Shown in pieces: positions 17,619 to 26,600 of a stretch of DNA of 55,591 bases. Under the pieces are notes generated by a model. It saw nothing but the letters and a program-made list of their open reading frames with translations, was not told the DNA's origin and searched no databases. Both the position numbers and the translations under genes were made by a program. Position 1 is the stretch's first letter; every line of letters starts with the position of its first letter. The DNA comes from Verrucomicrobiales bacterium (GTDB taxonomy: Bacteria; Verrucomicrobiota; Verrucomicrobiia; Verrucomicrobiales; V1-33), in contig JAGNEJ010000024.1 in the NCBI GenBank assembly GCA_018003315.1, forward strand, positions 1 to 55,591. The letters are read 5' to 3'.

Positions 17619-18182
17619 CTACTGAACGCCGGCAGGAACCTCGATGACATCCTGCACCGGGAACTGGATGCGCAGCACGGATCCGGAGGAGGGGTCCTGG
17701 AATTCCTGCTGTTCACTGAAATTCACGCGGTAGCGGCGGACCGGACCGCGCACCGGATCCAGAACAATTGCTTCCTGCTGGAGGCCGGCAAATTCGCGAT
17801 CCAGCCGCACCGGCTGAAAGTTCAGGCGTTCCTGCTGGCCGGTTGGACGCACCGCTGGAGTCGTGGCGAAAGATCCTTTTGCCGGTTCGTTTGCCGAAAC
17901 CGCATCCGATGGTCGGCGCAACACCTGTGGAACAGTCACGGCGGCGACGACGGCAGCGGCGGCGGCCCACGGAATCCACTGGTGCCTGGCAATGGCAGCC
18001 GGGAAATGCACGACGTTCGGCGATTCCCGCCGGCTCTGCTGCGGCCGCGCGGGCACCGCCTCTGCCGCGGTGTTCATGCGCCGCTCCAGTTGGGCGCACA
18101 GCAGCGGGTCTGGAGCCAGTGGTTTCAAACTCTGAAGTTCGCGCTCCAGCTGGGCGATCATCATGTTTTCGTTCTCGTTCAT
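17619..18182 (-). CDS. Anti-sigma-factor-like membrane protein
   Basis: 187 aa. Residues 1-65 are a soluble acidic N-terminus (MNENENMMIAQLERELQSL) suited to binding a sigma factor; one membrane helix follows (QWIPWAAAAAVVAAVTVPQVL), then a ~100-residue periplasmic domain rich in Gln, Arg and Val that ends in QFPVQDVIEVPAGVQ. It lacks a recognisable ZAS zinc motif (HxxxCxxC). The start overlaps the sigma gene stop by 4 nt (18179-18182), the usual arrangement for an ECF sigma/anti-sigma pair. The role is inferred from position and topology, not from a family match. Confidence 0.6.
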   Translation of the reverse strand: MNENENMMIAQLERELQSLKPLAPDPLLCAQLERRMNTAAEAVPARPQQSRRESPNVVHFPAAIARHQWIPWAAAAAVVAAVTVPQVLRRPSDAVSANEPAKGSFATTPAVRPTGQQERLNFQPVRLDREFAGLQQEAIVLDPVRGPVRRYRVNFSEQQEFQDPSSGSVLRIQFPVQDVIEVPAGVQ

Positions 18183-18736
18183 GACAGTTTCGATGGCGTA
18201 AGGGTTCGGCGGAGTTTCTCCAACGCGTAGCGGTAGCGCGAGGCGGCGGTGTTCATTGGAATGTCCAGCGTTTCGGCGATTTCTTCAAAAGTCAGTTCGC
18301 CCCAGATTTTGAGAATCACGACTTCCTTGTTGAAATCCGGCAGGGTTTTCAGGGCCTTTTCGATCTGTGCGGCGCGTTCATCCTGCTCCAGCGTGCTGTC
18401 AAACCAGACACTGGCATCCTCCATTTCCACGGCTCGCTCTTCCCGGTTGGCACGGCGGATGTTTTTGCGGGCCTGGTCGATCGCGGCACGCCGGACCTGG
18501 GTAAAGGCGGCGGCCAGGCTTGGCTCGACCACTCCGTTTTCCTTCGATTCAACCAGTCCGGATTTCCACAGGCGCACCATCGCGTCCTGCAGCACATCTT
18601 CGGCATCCAATTCGGTGCGGGTTTGCTGCCGGGCGAACATGAGCAGCCGGGAGCCATTCCGGACAAACCAGTCTTTCCAGACTTCGCTCGATGGGTGGTT
18701 GGGCGTTGGGTTGGGCGTTGGGTTGGAGGATTCCAT
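18179..18736 (-). CDS. ECF-family RNA polymerase sigma factor
   Basis: 185 aa from MESSNPTPNPTPN; the open frame extends to 18835 and an ATG at 18781 is also possible, but residues upstream look non-coding. Sigma region 2 is seen in RLLMFARQQTRTELDAEDVLQDAMVRLWKS and region 4 in DFNKEVVILKIWGELTFEEIAETL, followed by the helix-turn-helix DIPMNTAASRYRYALEKLR. No region 3, hence ECF type. It probably directs its own operon with the anti-sigma-like and PDZ genes downstream. A Pro/Asn-rich linker (NPTPNPTPNHP) precedes region 2. Confidence 0.88.
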   Translation of the reverse strand: MESSNPTPNPTPNHPSSEVWKDWFVRNGSRLLMFARQQTRTELDAEDVLQDAMVRLWKSGLVESKENGVVEPSLAAAFTQVRRAAIDQARKNIRRANREERAVEMEDASVWFDSTLEQDERAAQIEKALKTLPDFNKEVVILKIWGELTFEEIAETLDIPMNTAASRYRYALEKLRRTLTPSKLS

Positions 18737-18853
18737 GGGTTTCTCGCTTTTCACCCCATTGAGCGTCGGCCGGGCCTCCATTTGTCTAAGGAGGTGACAT
18801 CCCGGGAAATTTTTGCCTCCTGCCGCCGGAGTCAAGAGGCGATTGTTCCGGGA

Positions 18854-19789
18854 TCAGCCCTCGCGCTGGGTGAGTTCCACAAACACATCTTCCAGGGTCA
18901 GGCCCCGCAGGGAAAGTTCCCGCAACAGCCATTGGTTCGCGGCAGCCAGTCGGAAAATTTCCTCCCGCACGTCGGCTCCGGGATCCGTTTTCACCAGAAA
19001 CTGCGTCCATCCGTCCGGCAGGGCTTCCCGGACGACTCGACGCACGCCGGCAAGCTGCTGGAGCTTGTTTTGCACGGTTTCTCCGTCTGCCTTGGCTTCC
19101 ACCCGCAAGGCACCGCTGGCCCGGATTTGCTGGATGAGATTGTCTGGCGTGTCATCCGCCTTGATCCGGCCCTTGTCGAGAATCACCACCCGGCGGCAGA
19201 TCATTTCCACCTCGCTCAGCAGGTGGGTGGAAAGCAGAATGGTGTGTTCGCTACCCAGTTGGCCGATGAGGTTGCGCACCTGGCGGGTCTGGTTTGGGTC
19301 CAGTCCGTTGGTGGGCTCGTCCAGGATCAGCAGGGCCGGTTTGTGCACCAGGGCGTCGGCCAGTCCCAGCCGCTGGCGGAATCCCTTCGACAGCACGGAA
19401 ACCAGCTTGTTGCGCACCTCGCCCAGTCCGCACAGGTCCATGACCCGGTTGACATTTTCGGTCACTCCTGCGCGTTTCAGCCCTTTGAGTTTGGCCCGGA
19501 ACACCAGGTATTCCTTCACCCGCATGTCATCGTAGAGCGGGACGGATTCCGGCATGTAGCCGATCTCCCGCCGCGCCTTCAGCGAATCGTTGAAAATGTC
19601 GAATCCCGCCACCTTGACGCTTCCGCTGGTCGCCGGCAGATAGCCGGTGAGCATCCGCATCGTGGTCGATTTTCCGGCCCCGTTCGGTCCCAGAAATCCC
19701 ACGATTTCCCCCCGCTCCAGGCTGAAGGAGAGAGCATCCACTGCGGTGCGTCCCGCAAAGCGTTTGGTCAGGTTTTTGGTTTCGATCAT
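18854..19789 (-). CDS. ABC transporter ATP-binding protein (GldA/NatA-like)
   Basis: 311 aa from MIETKNLTKRFAGRTAVDAL; a 62-codon in-frame upstream extension is Arg-rich and not family-like. Walker A GPNGAGKST at 34-42, signature LSKGFRQRLGLADAL from 133, Walker B LLILDEPTNGLD from 153, and H-loop STHLLSEV are intact. The LSKGFRQR signature and C-terminal ~90-residue extension (DGWTQFLVKTDPGADVREEI and on) are typical of ABC-2-type exporters such as gliding-motility GldA and NosF. The usual ABC-2 permease is not adjacent; the gene is followed by the sigma-factor operon. An ABC-2-like membrane protein is at 44484. Substrate unknown. Confidence 0.88.
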   Translation of the reverse strand: MIETKNLTKRFAGRTAVDALSFSLERGEIVGFLGPNGAGKSTTMRMLTGYLPATSGSVKVAGFDIFNDSLKARREIGYMPESVPLYDDMRVKEYLVFRAKLKGLKRAGVTENVNRVMDLCGLGEVRNKLVSVLSKGFRQRLGLADALVHKPALLILDEPTNGLDPNQTRQVRNLIGQLGSEHTILLSTHLLSEVEMICRRVVILDKGRIKADDTPDNLIQQIRASGALRVEAKADGETVQNKLQQLAGVRRVVREALPDGWTQFLVKTDPGADVREEIFRLAAANQWLLRELSLRGLTLEDVFVELTQREG

Positions 19790-20104
19790 AAAAACTCTCC
19801 GGACGGGTTTCGCCAGCCGCCGGGCTGCGCTGCCGCGGCTCGTCCCCATCCGGCGCTCACGGTGATAACCGCGCCTGCGGTGTTTGACAAGGCGCAAGCG
19901 GCTGAAGCCGCGAAATGCTTGCGGACTTGGATTGCGAGCTGCGTTGTTCACTGAATGAAGTTCAGCCTTTTTCACGTCCGCATTTTCGCGACAGGATCAA
20001 ACCTTGGAAAAACCTGTGCCATTTCGCATCCGCACTTGTCATCCACTGCGGCTTCGCTACGCTCGCTGGCATCTACAGCACTCCGCGCATTCACCCACCA
20101 CATC
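19790..20104. other. Divergent intergenic region
   Basis: 315 bases between the minus-strand ABC ATPase and the plus-strand oxidoreductase, so it should hold both promoters. Open frames extending either gene into it encode Arg- and Ser-rich, unconserved-looking peptides. I see no strong -35/-10 pair, repeat or RNA structure. Confidence 0.4.
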
Positions 20105-21181
20105 ATGAGCAAGAACGTTCGCATTCTCGTCGTCGGCTGCGGCCACATGGGCATCTCCCACGCCAGGGCCTATCACCAACTGGACGGGTTTGAAATCTGC
20201 GGCCTGGTGAGCCGCCGCCCGGAAAGCCGCGGCAAGCTCAACCAGGAATTCGGGGGAGTTTATCCGGAGTTCAGCGACTACGCGACGGCGATTCGGGAGG
20301 CGAAGCCGGATGCGGTGTCCATCAACACCTATCCGGACACGCATGTGGAAATTGCACGGAGCGCATTCGAGGCGGGCTGCCATGTATTCATGGAAAAACC
20401 CATCGCGGAATCGGTGGCCGAAGCACAGGAAATCGTCAGCATGGCACGGCAGCACGGGAAAAAACTCGTCATCGGCTACATTCTGCGCCACCACCCTTCG
20501 TGGATCAAATTCATCGAAGTGGCCAAAACCATGGGCAAGCCGCTGGTGATGCGGATGAACCTCAACCAGCAGAGCGACGGGGAGATGTGGGCCTTCCACA
20601 AGGAACTGATGCGCAGCATGTCCCCCATTGTGGACTGCGGGGTTCATTACGTGGATGTGATGTGCCAGATGGTCGGCTCCAAGCCCGTCCGCGTCAGCGC
20701 GGTCGGAGCCCGGCTGAGCGAGGAACTGGTGCCGGGAATGTACAATTACGGGAATCTTCAAGTCACCTTTGCCGACGGCTCCGTGGGCTGGTATGAAGCC
20801 GGCTGGGGACCCATGGCCAGTGAGAATGCCTTCTTTGTGAAGGACGTCTGGGGGCCCAAAGGGTGTGTGAGCATTCAGGCCCGAACGGGAGCCTCCGAAG
20901 GGCAGAGCGGCAACATCGAGGCCCACTGCAAGGCGGAAAGCCTCAAGGTCCATTCCTCCGATCGCGGTCCCGACGGCAAATTCGTCAACAAGGACGAGTG
21001 GATCGACCTGAGCGACGAACCGGACCACGACGGACTTTGCTTCCGCGAGCAACAGTATTTCCTGAAGGCCATCCAGGAGGACCTCGACCTCACCAGCCAC
21101 ATGGAAGACGCCATCAGCAGCCTGGCCATCGTCCTGGCTGCCGACAAGGCCTTCAAGGAAGGCCGGACGGTCGATCTTTGA
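20105..21181 (+). CDS. Gfo/Idh/MocA family NAD(P)-dependent oxidoreductase
   Basis: 358 aa from MSKNVRILVVGCGHMG. The Rossmann motif GCGHMG (11-16), the conserved YPDTH and the catalytic-loop EKP (97-99: HVFMEKPIAESV) identify the family; the C-terminal alpha/beta domain includes the substrate-side HxxD-like DCGVHYVDVM. These enzymes oxidise or reduce hydroxyls on sugars, inositols and their derivatives. Only plus-strand gene between 6 and 29 kb, and apparently monocistronic. The true substrate is unknown; family members are very numerous in Verrucomicrobia. Confidence 0.9.
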   Translation: MSKNVRILVVGCGHMGISHARAYHQLDGFEICGLVSRRPESRGKLNQEFGGVYPEFSDYATAIREAKPDAVSINTYPDTHVEIARSAFEAGCHVFMEKPIAESVAEAQEIVSMARQHGKKLVIGYILRHHPSWIKFIEVAKTMGKPLVMRMNLNQQSDGEMWAFHKELMRSMSPIVDCGVHYVDVMCQMVGSKPVRVSAVGARLSEELVPGMYNYGNLQVTFADGSVGWYEAGWGPMASENAFFVKDVWGPKGCVSIQARTGASEGQSGNIEAHCKAESLKVHSSDRGPDGKFVNKDEWIDLSDEPDHDGLCFREQQYFLKAIQEDLDLTSHMEDAISSLAIVLAADKAFKEGRTVDL

Positions 21182-21225
21182 TCGCCGCAGCCTCCGGAAC
21201 TGCCGCGCCGACACCCAGCCGGTGA

Positions 21226-21702
21226 CTACCGGCTCTGCGGCGACTCCACGTCCAAATCCGGCACCGCTTCGGGGCCTGGAGGCGTCTGGGCAGCGGCTGG
21301 CTGCGACCAGACCCAGCGTCGGTTTTTCATGGCGTGCAGGCCGTAGAAAATGGCGGCCAGTGAGCAGAGAGCCAGAACCACACGAAACCGCCCAAAGCCA
21401 TGCCCCTCGAACAGCGACCGTTTCGTGCTGTTCCTTCGCTGGCGGTGCGGCCAGCTTGCAGACCTGCCAACTCCCATTTCCTTCCAGTCTGACCCCATTT
21501 CCCTTTCTGCTGCATTTCCTGACAAGTGGGCTGGCGGCAAACTCCGCTCAGCTTCCTTTCGGACAAGGGGAGCCTGAATGATTTGTCCACAGCTCGGACA
21601 GGGACCGCTCACCCCAGCCAAGGCCGCAGGCACAAGCAACCCAGCCTGGCAATGCAGGCAGCTAAAGCTCAACTGGTCCTCAGAAACTGGAGCAGCGGTC
21701 AT
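21226..21702 (-). CDS. Zinc-ribbon membrane protein
   Basis: 158 aa from MTAAPVSEDQ. The N-terminus has two CxxC pairs (SCLHCQ at 15/18 and PCPSCG at 35/38) separated by VPAALAGVSG, the small zinc-ribbon opening many Verrucomicrobia/Planctomycetes hypothetical proteins share. A low-complexity linker follows, then one membrane helix (RVVLALCSLAAIFYGLHAM) and a short Pro-rich tail. Its open frame continues upstream to 21873 without conserved-looking sequence. Unknown function; the ribbon probably faces the cytoplasm. Confidence 0.65.
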   Translation of the reverse strand: MTAAPVSEDQLSFSCLHCQAGLLVPAALAGVSGPCPSCGQIIQAPLVRKEAERSLPPAHLSGNAAEREMGSDWKEMGVGRSASWPHRQRRNSTKRSLFEGHGFGRFRVVLALCSLAAIFYGLHAMKNRRWVWSQPAAAQTPPGPEAVPDLDVESPQSR

Positions 21703-21867
21703 CGTGGAAAATTGTTTATCACGCCATAAAGTTAAAGTCCATGAAATAGTTGGTCGCTGGAATTCTGGGATGTCGGCCTCCCATGCTGCCTCGTTTGGGC
21801 TGAATAACGTGCGGCTCGTAAGCGGCGTAGTGAGATTGGGCAGTCCTCCAGTGTGTGCATGGGTGTG

Positions 21868-21911
21868 CCGCACAGGGGACTGTGCGGACCACTCTCTGTG
21901 CGGACCACTCT
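21868..21911. repeat. Hairpin plus 15-bp direct repeat downstream of the L,D-transpeptidase gene
   Basis: CCGCACAG (21868-21875) pairs perfectly with CTGTGCGG (21880-21887) across a GGGA loop. TGTGCGGACCACTCT at 21881-21895 is repeated exactly at 21897-21911. The element lies 20 bp past the stop of the minus-strand transpeptidase gene and could end its transcript, but no U-run follows the stem on that strand. Confidence 0.5.
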
Positions 21912-21930
21912 TTTGCAGCGATGCCCCAGC

Positions 21931-22785
21931 CTACTGGCCTTGCGGGACCGGACCGAGAGTGCCGCCGGGTGGGGGCGTCTCCCCTTCCGCCGGAGGAGTG
22001 GGAGGCGACGGTGGGACAGTTCCCGCCTCACTGGCTGGCGGGGGCGACTCCGGTTTCGGTGCGGCGGGTTCCTTCAGCGAGGAATGCACTTTCTTCGAGC
22101 GCTTGGGGGGCTTTTGCCGGGTGCCCAGGGGCACTCCGTTTTTTTCCCCGTTGATGAAAACGGGCACTCCGGCGGGAACATTTTCGAAAAACCATTTTGC
22201 CATTGATTCCGGCAGGCGCACGCAGCCGTGGGAGGCTGGACTGCCCGGCAGCACGCCCGCATGGAATCCCATGGCAGTGGAGCCGCCACCGGCTTTGTCG
22301 AAACGCTGGAAGTAGCGCATCAGGGAGCCTTGGAATCTCGCTCCGGGAGGTTTGGGATCGAATCCGCTGGTCACATCCTTCACCATCATGGAACCGGACC
22401 CGGTGGCGACGTAATCGCCGTAGATATTGGACCGGTGGTTCAGTTCCCGCTGGCCGATCAAAAATTCACCCGTTTCGGTGCGGTAATTGGGACGTCCGCT
22501 CGAAATTTTGCTGAAGGCCACGAGCTGCGGACCGCTGTAGAGATAAACGCGCTGCTGGTCGAGTTCGATGACATACCCCGCCTGGTCGCGTGTCAGGGAG
22601 GGTCGCTCCGGTCCGGATGCGGGGACCATGCCGCGGGACTTGGACGAAGAAAAAAACGCATCCGCTGCGGCAATGTCCTCCGGACGGGCCTGCCTGGGCA
22701 GGGCGGTGGAGCCAGGAGTCGGCGCTGTGGAACAGGCAGACAGCAGGACGGAGGCGGCGGTGGAAATGAGAATCAGCAGGCGCAT
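21931..22785 (-). CDS. L,D-transpeptidase (YkuD) lipoprotein
   Basis: 284 aa from MRLLILISTAASVLLSACST; the lipobox LLSAC (Cys18) decides the start over an in-frame upstream one at 22866. The YkuD domain has the catalytic SHGCVRLP motif (His186, Cys188), plus YVIELDQQRVYLYSGPQLVA and the substrate-loop PNYRTETGEF. It would link peptidoglycan 3-3 bonds or attach a lipoprotein to the wall from the outer membrane. The last ~60 residues are Pro/Ser/Lys-rich (PPKRSKKVHSSLKEP, then repeated PP). The longer open frame upstream overlaps the 3' end of the transferase gene, but the chosen start is 61 bp beyond it. Confidence 0.9.
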   Translation of the reverse strand: MRLLILISTAASVLLSACSTAPTPGSTALPRQARPEDIAAADAFFSSSKSRGMVPASGPERPSLTRDQAGYVIELDQQRVYLYSGPQLVAFSKISSGRPNYRTETGEFLIGQRELNHRSNIYGDYVATGSGSMMVKDVTSGFDPKPPGARFQGSLMRYFQRFDKAGGGSTAMGFHAGVLPGSPASHGCVRLPESMAKWFFENVPAGVPVFINGEKNGVPLGTRQKPPKRSKKVHSSLKEPAAPKPESPPPASEAGTVPPSPPTPPAEGETPPPGGTLGPVPQGQ

Positions 22786-22846
22786 TCGCGGGCCAAGATA
22801 TGGAAAATCTACGGGATGCAATCGCAGAATGGTTGCCGAAGCACAG

Positions 22847-23542
22847 TCAATCCGGCGCGGTCGCACGCTTCAGAGGCAGCCACGTTTCGCTTAGCCAATC
22901 GTAGTAGGAGAGTGCGGAAAACTGTTTTTTGTAGTCGTAATGGCTGGATTCCCGCGTGGCATAGCCGGGGTAGTAATAGCGGTATCCGCGCTGTCTGGCC
23001 CAGTTGATTTCCGCCAGCATGGTAAAAATGCCCAGACTGCGATGGGATTCCTCCGGTTCAAACAAGGCGTAAACCGAGGACACCGATTCCTTCCCGGCAT
23101 CCAGGAAACTGACGGCGATGAGGGCATCCTGGCAATGCACCTGGAATTCAAAACAGTCGATGACCCGTCCGGGTTCCGCACCGAGGAAAACCGCCAAGTT
23201 TTCCGGAACATTCGAGGTGAAGCGTTGCTTGTGCCGCTGGAACATGCGGCAGACCTCCGGCTCCAATTGGACAGGGCGAATTTGCACCACCGCATCCACG
23301 TTTTTCCGCAACACCCTGCGCTGGCTTCGGCTGGGCTGAAATGCAGCGAGATCCATCCGCAGTGGCTGAATGACCCTCAGTTCGTCACCGCCCAGACTAA
23401 TGCTGTAGCGGAAGAATTCCGGACCGAAATGACGCCAGCCTTCGGCCCACAGGCGGTCCATTGCTTCCGGTTGCACCGCGTCGAAGTGGGCTTCGTCCAT
23501 GACCATGGGCGGCAGGTCCATGCAGCAAGTATGGTGTTCCAA
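22847..23542 (-). CDS. Aspartate/glutamate leucyl- or arginyl-transferase (ATE/Bpt family)
   Basis: 231 aa from a TTG at 23542, the first plausible start; the frame stays open without ATG for 20 more codons up to the upstream gene's stop. Residues such as RSQRRVLRKNVDAVV, FEFQVHCQDALIAVSFLDAG, SSVYALFEPEESHRSLGIFT and YRYYYPGYATRESSHYDYKKQF form the GNAT-fold C-terminal domain of ATE enzymes, and an HTCCMDLPPM segment sits where the N-terminal cysteine motif is expected. Bacterial Bpt adds leucine to N-terminal Asp/Glu as an N-end-rule degradation tag; clpS and clpA are not seen here. Lies only 61 bases after the macroglobulin gene, so probably co-transcribed. Confidence 0.8.
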   Translation of the reverse strand: MEHHTCCMDLPPMVMDEAHFDAVQPEAMDRLWAEGWRHFGPEFFRYSISLGGDELRVIQPLRMDLAAFQPSRSQRRVLRKNVDAVVQIRPVQLEPEVCRMFQRHKQRFTSNVPENLAVFLGAEPGRVIDCFEFQVHCQDALIAVSFLDAGKESVSSVYALFEPEESHRSLGIFTMLAEINWARQRGYRYYYPGYATRESSHYDYKKQFSALSYYDWLSETWLPLKRATAPD

Positions 23543-23602
23543 CCAGCGGGACCTGCAACTCCAGTCGGGCCGCAGGTCGGGATGCCGCCGGAAGGCTTCC
23601 GT

Positions 23603-26600
23603 TCAGCGGGTGGCCATTTCCAGTTCGTCGCCCGGCAGGGTGGTGAGTTTTTCCTGCGGACAAAGTCCGAACTTCGCCGGATCATACATGGCCTCGATCT
23701 TCGCAGCGGGAGCAGTGACGGTGCCGGCACTCACCACGCGGGCCAGGTATTGGAGATTGAAGCGCCCATTGCCTGAGAACTGATCGCGGAAGAACAGCAC
23801 CCGGTCACGGCGCATTTCCTGGTGGTCGTAAACCCACCAGTTCATCGGCTGCACACCGGCGCGCGGATTGGCCGCCATGCTTTTGAATTCCGGATTCACC
23901 CCTTCCAGCGTCGCCGGCAGGGGATCGTCGATGGCCAGATACTCGCTGTCTCCCGGTACATCCAGGGTGAGATTTACCAGCACCAGATCCCCCACTTTCA
24001 AATCGCCCGGCTGGGGGGCGCCCTTGGGATCGAGTTTTTGATAGGTCCGCGCAATGGCGAATCCGGCGGCGCGTTCCCTGTCCAGTCCCTTGGTGGCGCG
24101 GGCCTTGGCCTCGACCCTGACGTAGAGCTTGCGTCCTGCGGGCACGGACACATTGAGCGCCGGCAGTTTCCCGCCGCCCTGCGTGCTGTAGGCAAGCTTC
24201 TGACCGAGCGGAGACGGTCCGAAAACCAGTTTTTGTTCCTTTCCGTTGAAGGCAACCAGCGCCGGGTCCTCGGCCTTCCAGGGCGTCTGGTCTTTCGAAT
24301 ACTCCGCCAGGGCGAGCAGCACCCAGGCGTTGTTGAACGTATTCTGCCAGTCTCCGCGGGCGCTGCGTCGGCGCAGCAGATGGTCCATGGCAGCCTCCGT
24401 TTTCGCAGCGTCCTTGAGCTTCAGATAAACCAGCACGTGCACCGCCTCCTCGCTCGCGTCGCCAAGCCAGTCCCACTGGCTGGCCGCAGGCCCGGGCTCC
24501 AGCAGTTTGCGGATCATTTCAGCCGGACCGCCGCTCTGCGCAATGGCCAGCGCCAGCAAGGACCGGGCGGAGGAAGGGAGTTCCGCGCGCTTCTGGAAGA
24601 GCACTTCGTGATAGGCAGGCTCCGCTTTCCCGGCCAGGGCCAGCGTGTAGGCCGCAAGCGTGCGTTCCATCGTGTTCCATTCGTTATTCCCGGCGGCGGT
24701 CTTTCGCAGGGATTTGCTGAGGTACTTCAGCAGGGAATCGAGTCGCGGCTGCGGGATGTTGGCGCCGGACTTCTGGGCCAGCACCAGGCCCATGCCGCCA
24801 TGAGCCGAGGCCCAAAGGCTGGGCTCGGAACTGCGCGGCCAGTAGCCGAGTCCGCCGCTGCGGGTCTGCATGGCGAGCAGGTGGTCCACGCTTTTCTGGG
24901 TAACCGCGGCAATCTGCGCATCGGTCCGGTCCAATTGCGGGATGGCCTTGCGCAGGCCTCCGCCCAGCGCCACCCAGGGCAGCATGGCCGAGGTGGTTTG
25001 TTCGGCGCAGCCGTAGGGGTATTCCAGAAGCTGATCGATCGCCTCCGCCGCTTCCAGCAGGCGGGAGTTGGAAAGTTCGATGTCCAGGCTGCCCTCTGCA
25101 TCCAGCAGTTCGGGCCGCAGGTTTTCCAGAAGGTTGCGTCCCTTGGCATCCTCGGAAACGGTTACGAAATGGACATCGCGCAGCATTGGCTCGGTGGTGC
25201 CGATGGTGACGGTGTTCTGCACGGCATCGGCCAGAGCGGCTGCTCCGCCCTTGCCTGTGGCGGACCATTTGAGCATACCGGAACCCATCTTGACAAAGCG
25301 CACCGGGAAAAAGACCGCACGGCTCTGGCCGCCGGCGATGCTGGCGGTTTTGACCAGTCCGTTGCCCGCCGGTGCGGCGGCTCCCGGTTCCTGGGCGAAT
25401 TCCAGATGTTCATTGAGCTGGAGTTTGATCTCGAATTCTCCGGCCTGCTGCGTGGTGTTGTGCAGCACTGCCTTGAGCAGCACCTCATCGCCCACGTTGG
25501 CAAAGCGCGGCAGCGCCGGCTCCAGCATGAGCGGCTTGTTGACCTTGAATTTGCCCTCGGCCACGCCAAAGCGGCTGGTCCCTTCATTCACCACGGCCAG
25601 CAGGCGGAATTTCGTCAGGTTGTCAGGAGCCGTGAATTTCACGGAAACCCTGCCATCCGGTCCGGTGCGCAGGCTGGATTCCCAAAATGCCAGCGGCTTG
25701 AAATTTTTCCGCAGATCCTGGCCGAGTTCCCCCACCCCGTCGCCGCCGCCGCCGATGACAAAGCCCTTGTTTGAATAGTCGCGCTGTTCGGGATTTTCCG
25801 GAAGCAGATTCGACAGGGAGACTCCCGTCGTCACCGACAGACTTTCGCGATAGTGGAAAGCCTGGTCAGGATTGGGCGCTTCGTAGGTCACCAGGCTCAG
25901 AATCCCCTCATCCACGGCCCACACCGCCACTTCCGCATTGGCGAGCGGCTTGCCGGCACTGTCCTTGACCAGCACGGACGCGCTGGATTCGCTGCCCGGC
26001 AGGATTTCCGGCTGCACCGGCTGCAACTCGACCGTCAGGGTGTTCTTCTGACTCTCCACTTCCAGCTCGCAGAAACCCACTTTGTAATCCGGCTCCTTGA
26101 ACTCGCGCGGGTCCTCCGCTCCGCCGCGAACCTGCAGCACGGAAACATAGCAGTTCGGCGCAAAACTCTCCTCCACCGGCACCTCCACGACGCCGCCGTT
26201 GCCATCCACCTCCGCAAGCCAGGTTTTGAGGACACGGTCGCGTTCCACCGAAATGAGCGCCTGTCCCTTGAAGGGGGACTTCACGATGATTTTGGCGGTG
26301 TCTCCGGCCTTGTAGCTGTCCTGGTCCGGCTGCAGTTCGATCTTCACGCCGTCCTGCTGCGCCCAGGTGCCGGCATCCCCGCCATAGACATCGAAGCTGA
26401 TGATGGTTTTGACCTCCCTGCCCTCGGCATCTCTTGCGATGGCGGTCACATTGTAGGTGCCTGCGGCCCTGGGTTTGAACGTGGCGGCCAGTTCCTGCCC
26501 GATGGCTGGATTCAAGGCCACATCCGATTCCATTTCCTTCAGGGAGGAAAGATCGTGGCGGATTTCGGTGCCGCCGCCAGCCGTCTGAATCTTGACGGCA

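Noticed and set aside
18787-18800. TAAGGAGGTGACAT on the plus strand, a perfect Shine-Dalgarno-like element (on the minus strand it resembles a 16S 3' end, CACCTCCTTA)
   Set aside because: No plus-strand gene starts after it, and no rRNA gene is present; on the minus strand it lies in the sigma-factor leader without a partner SD.
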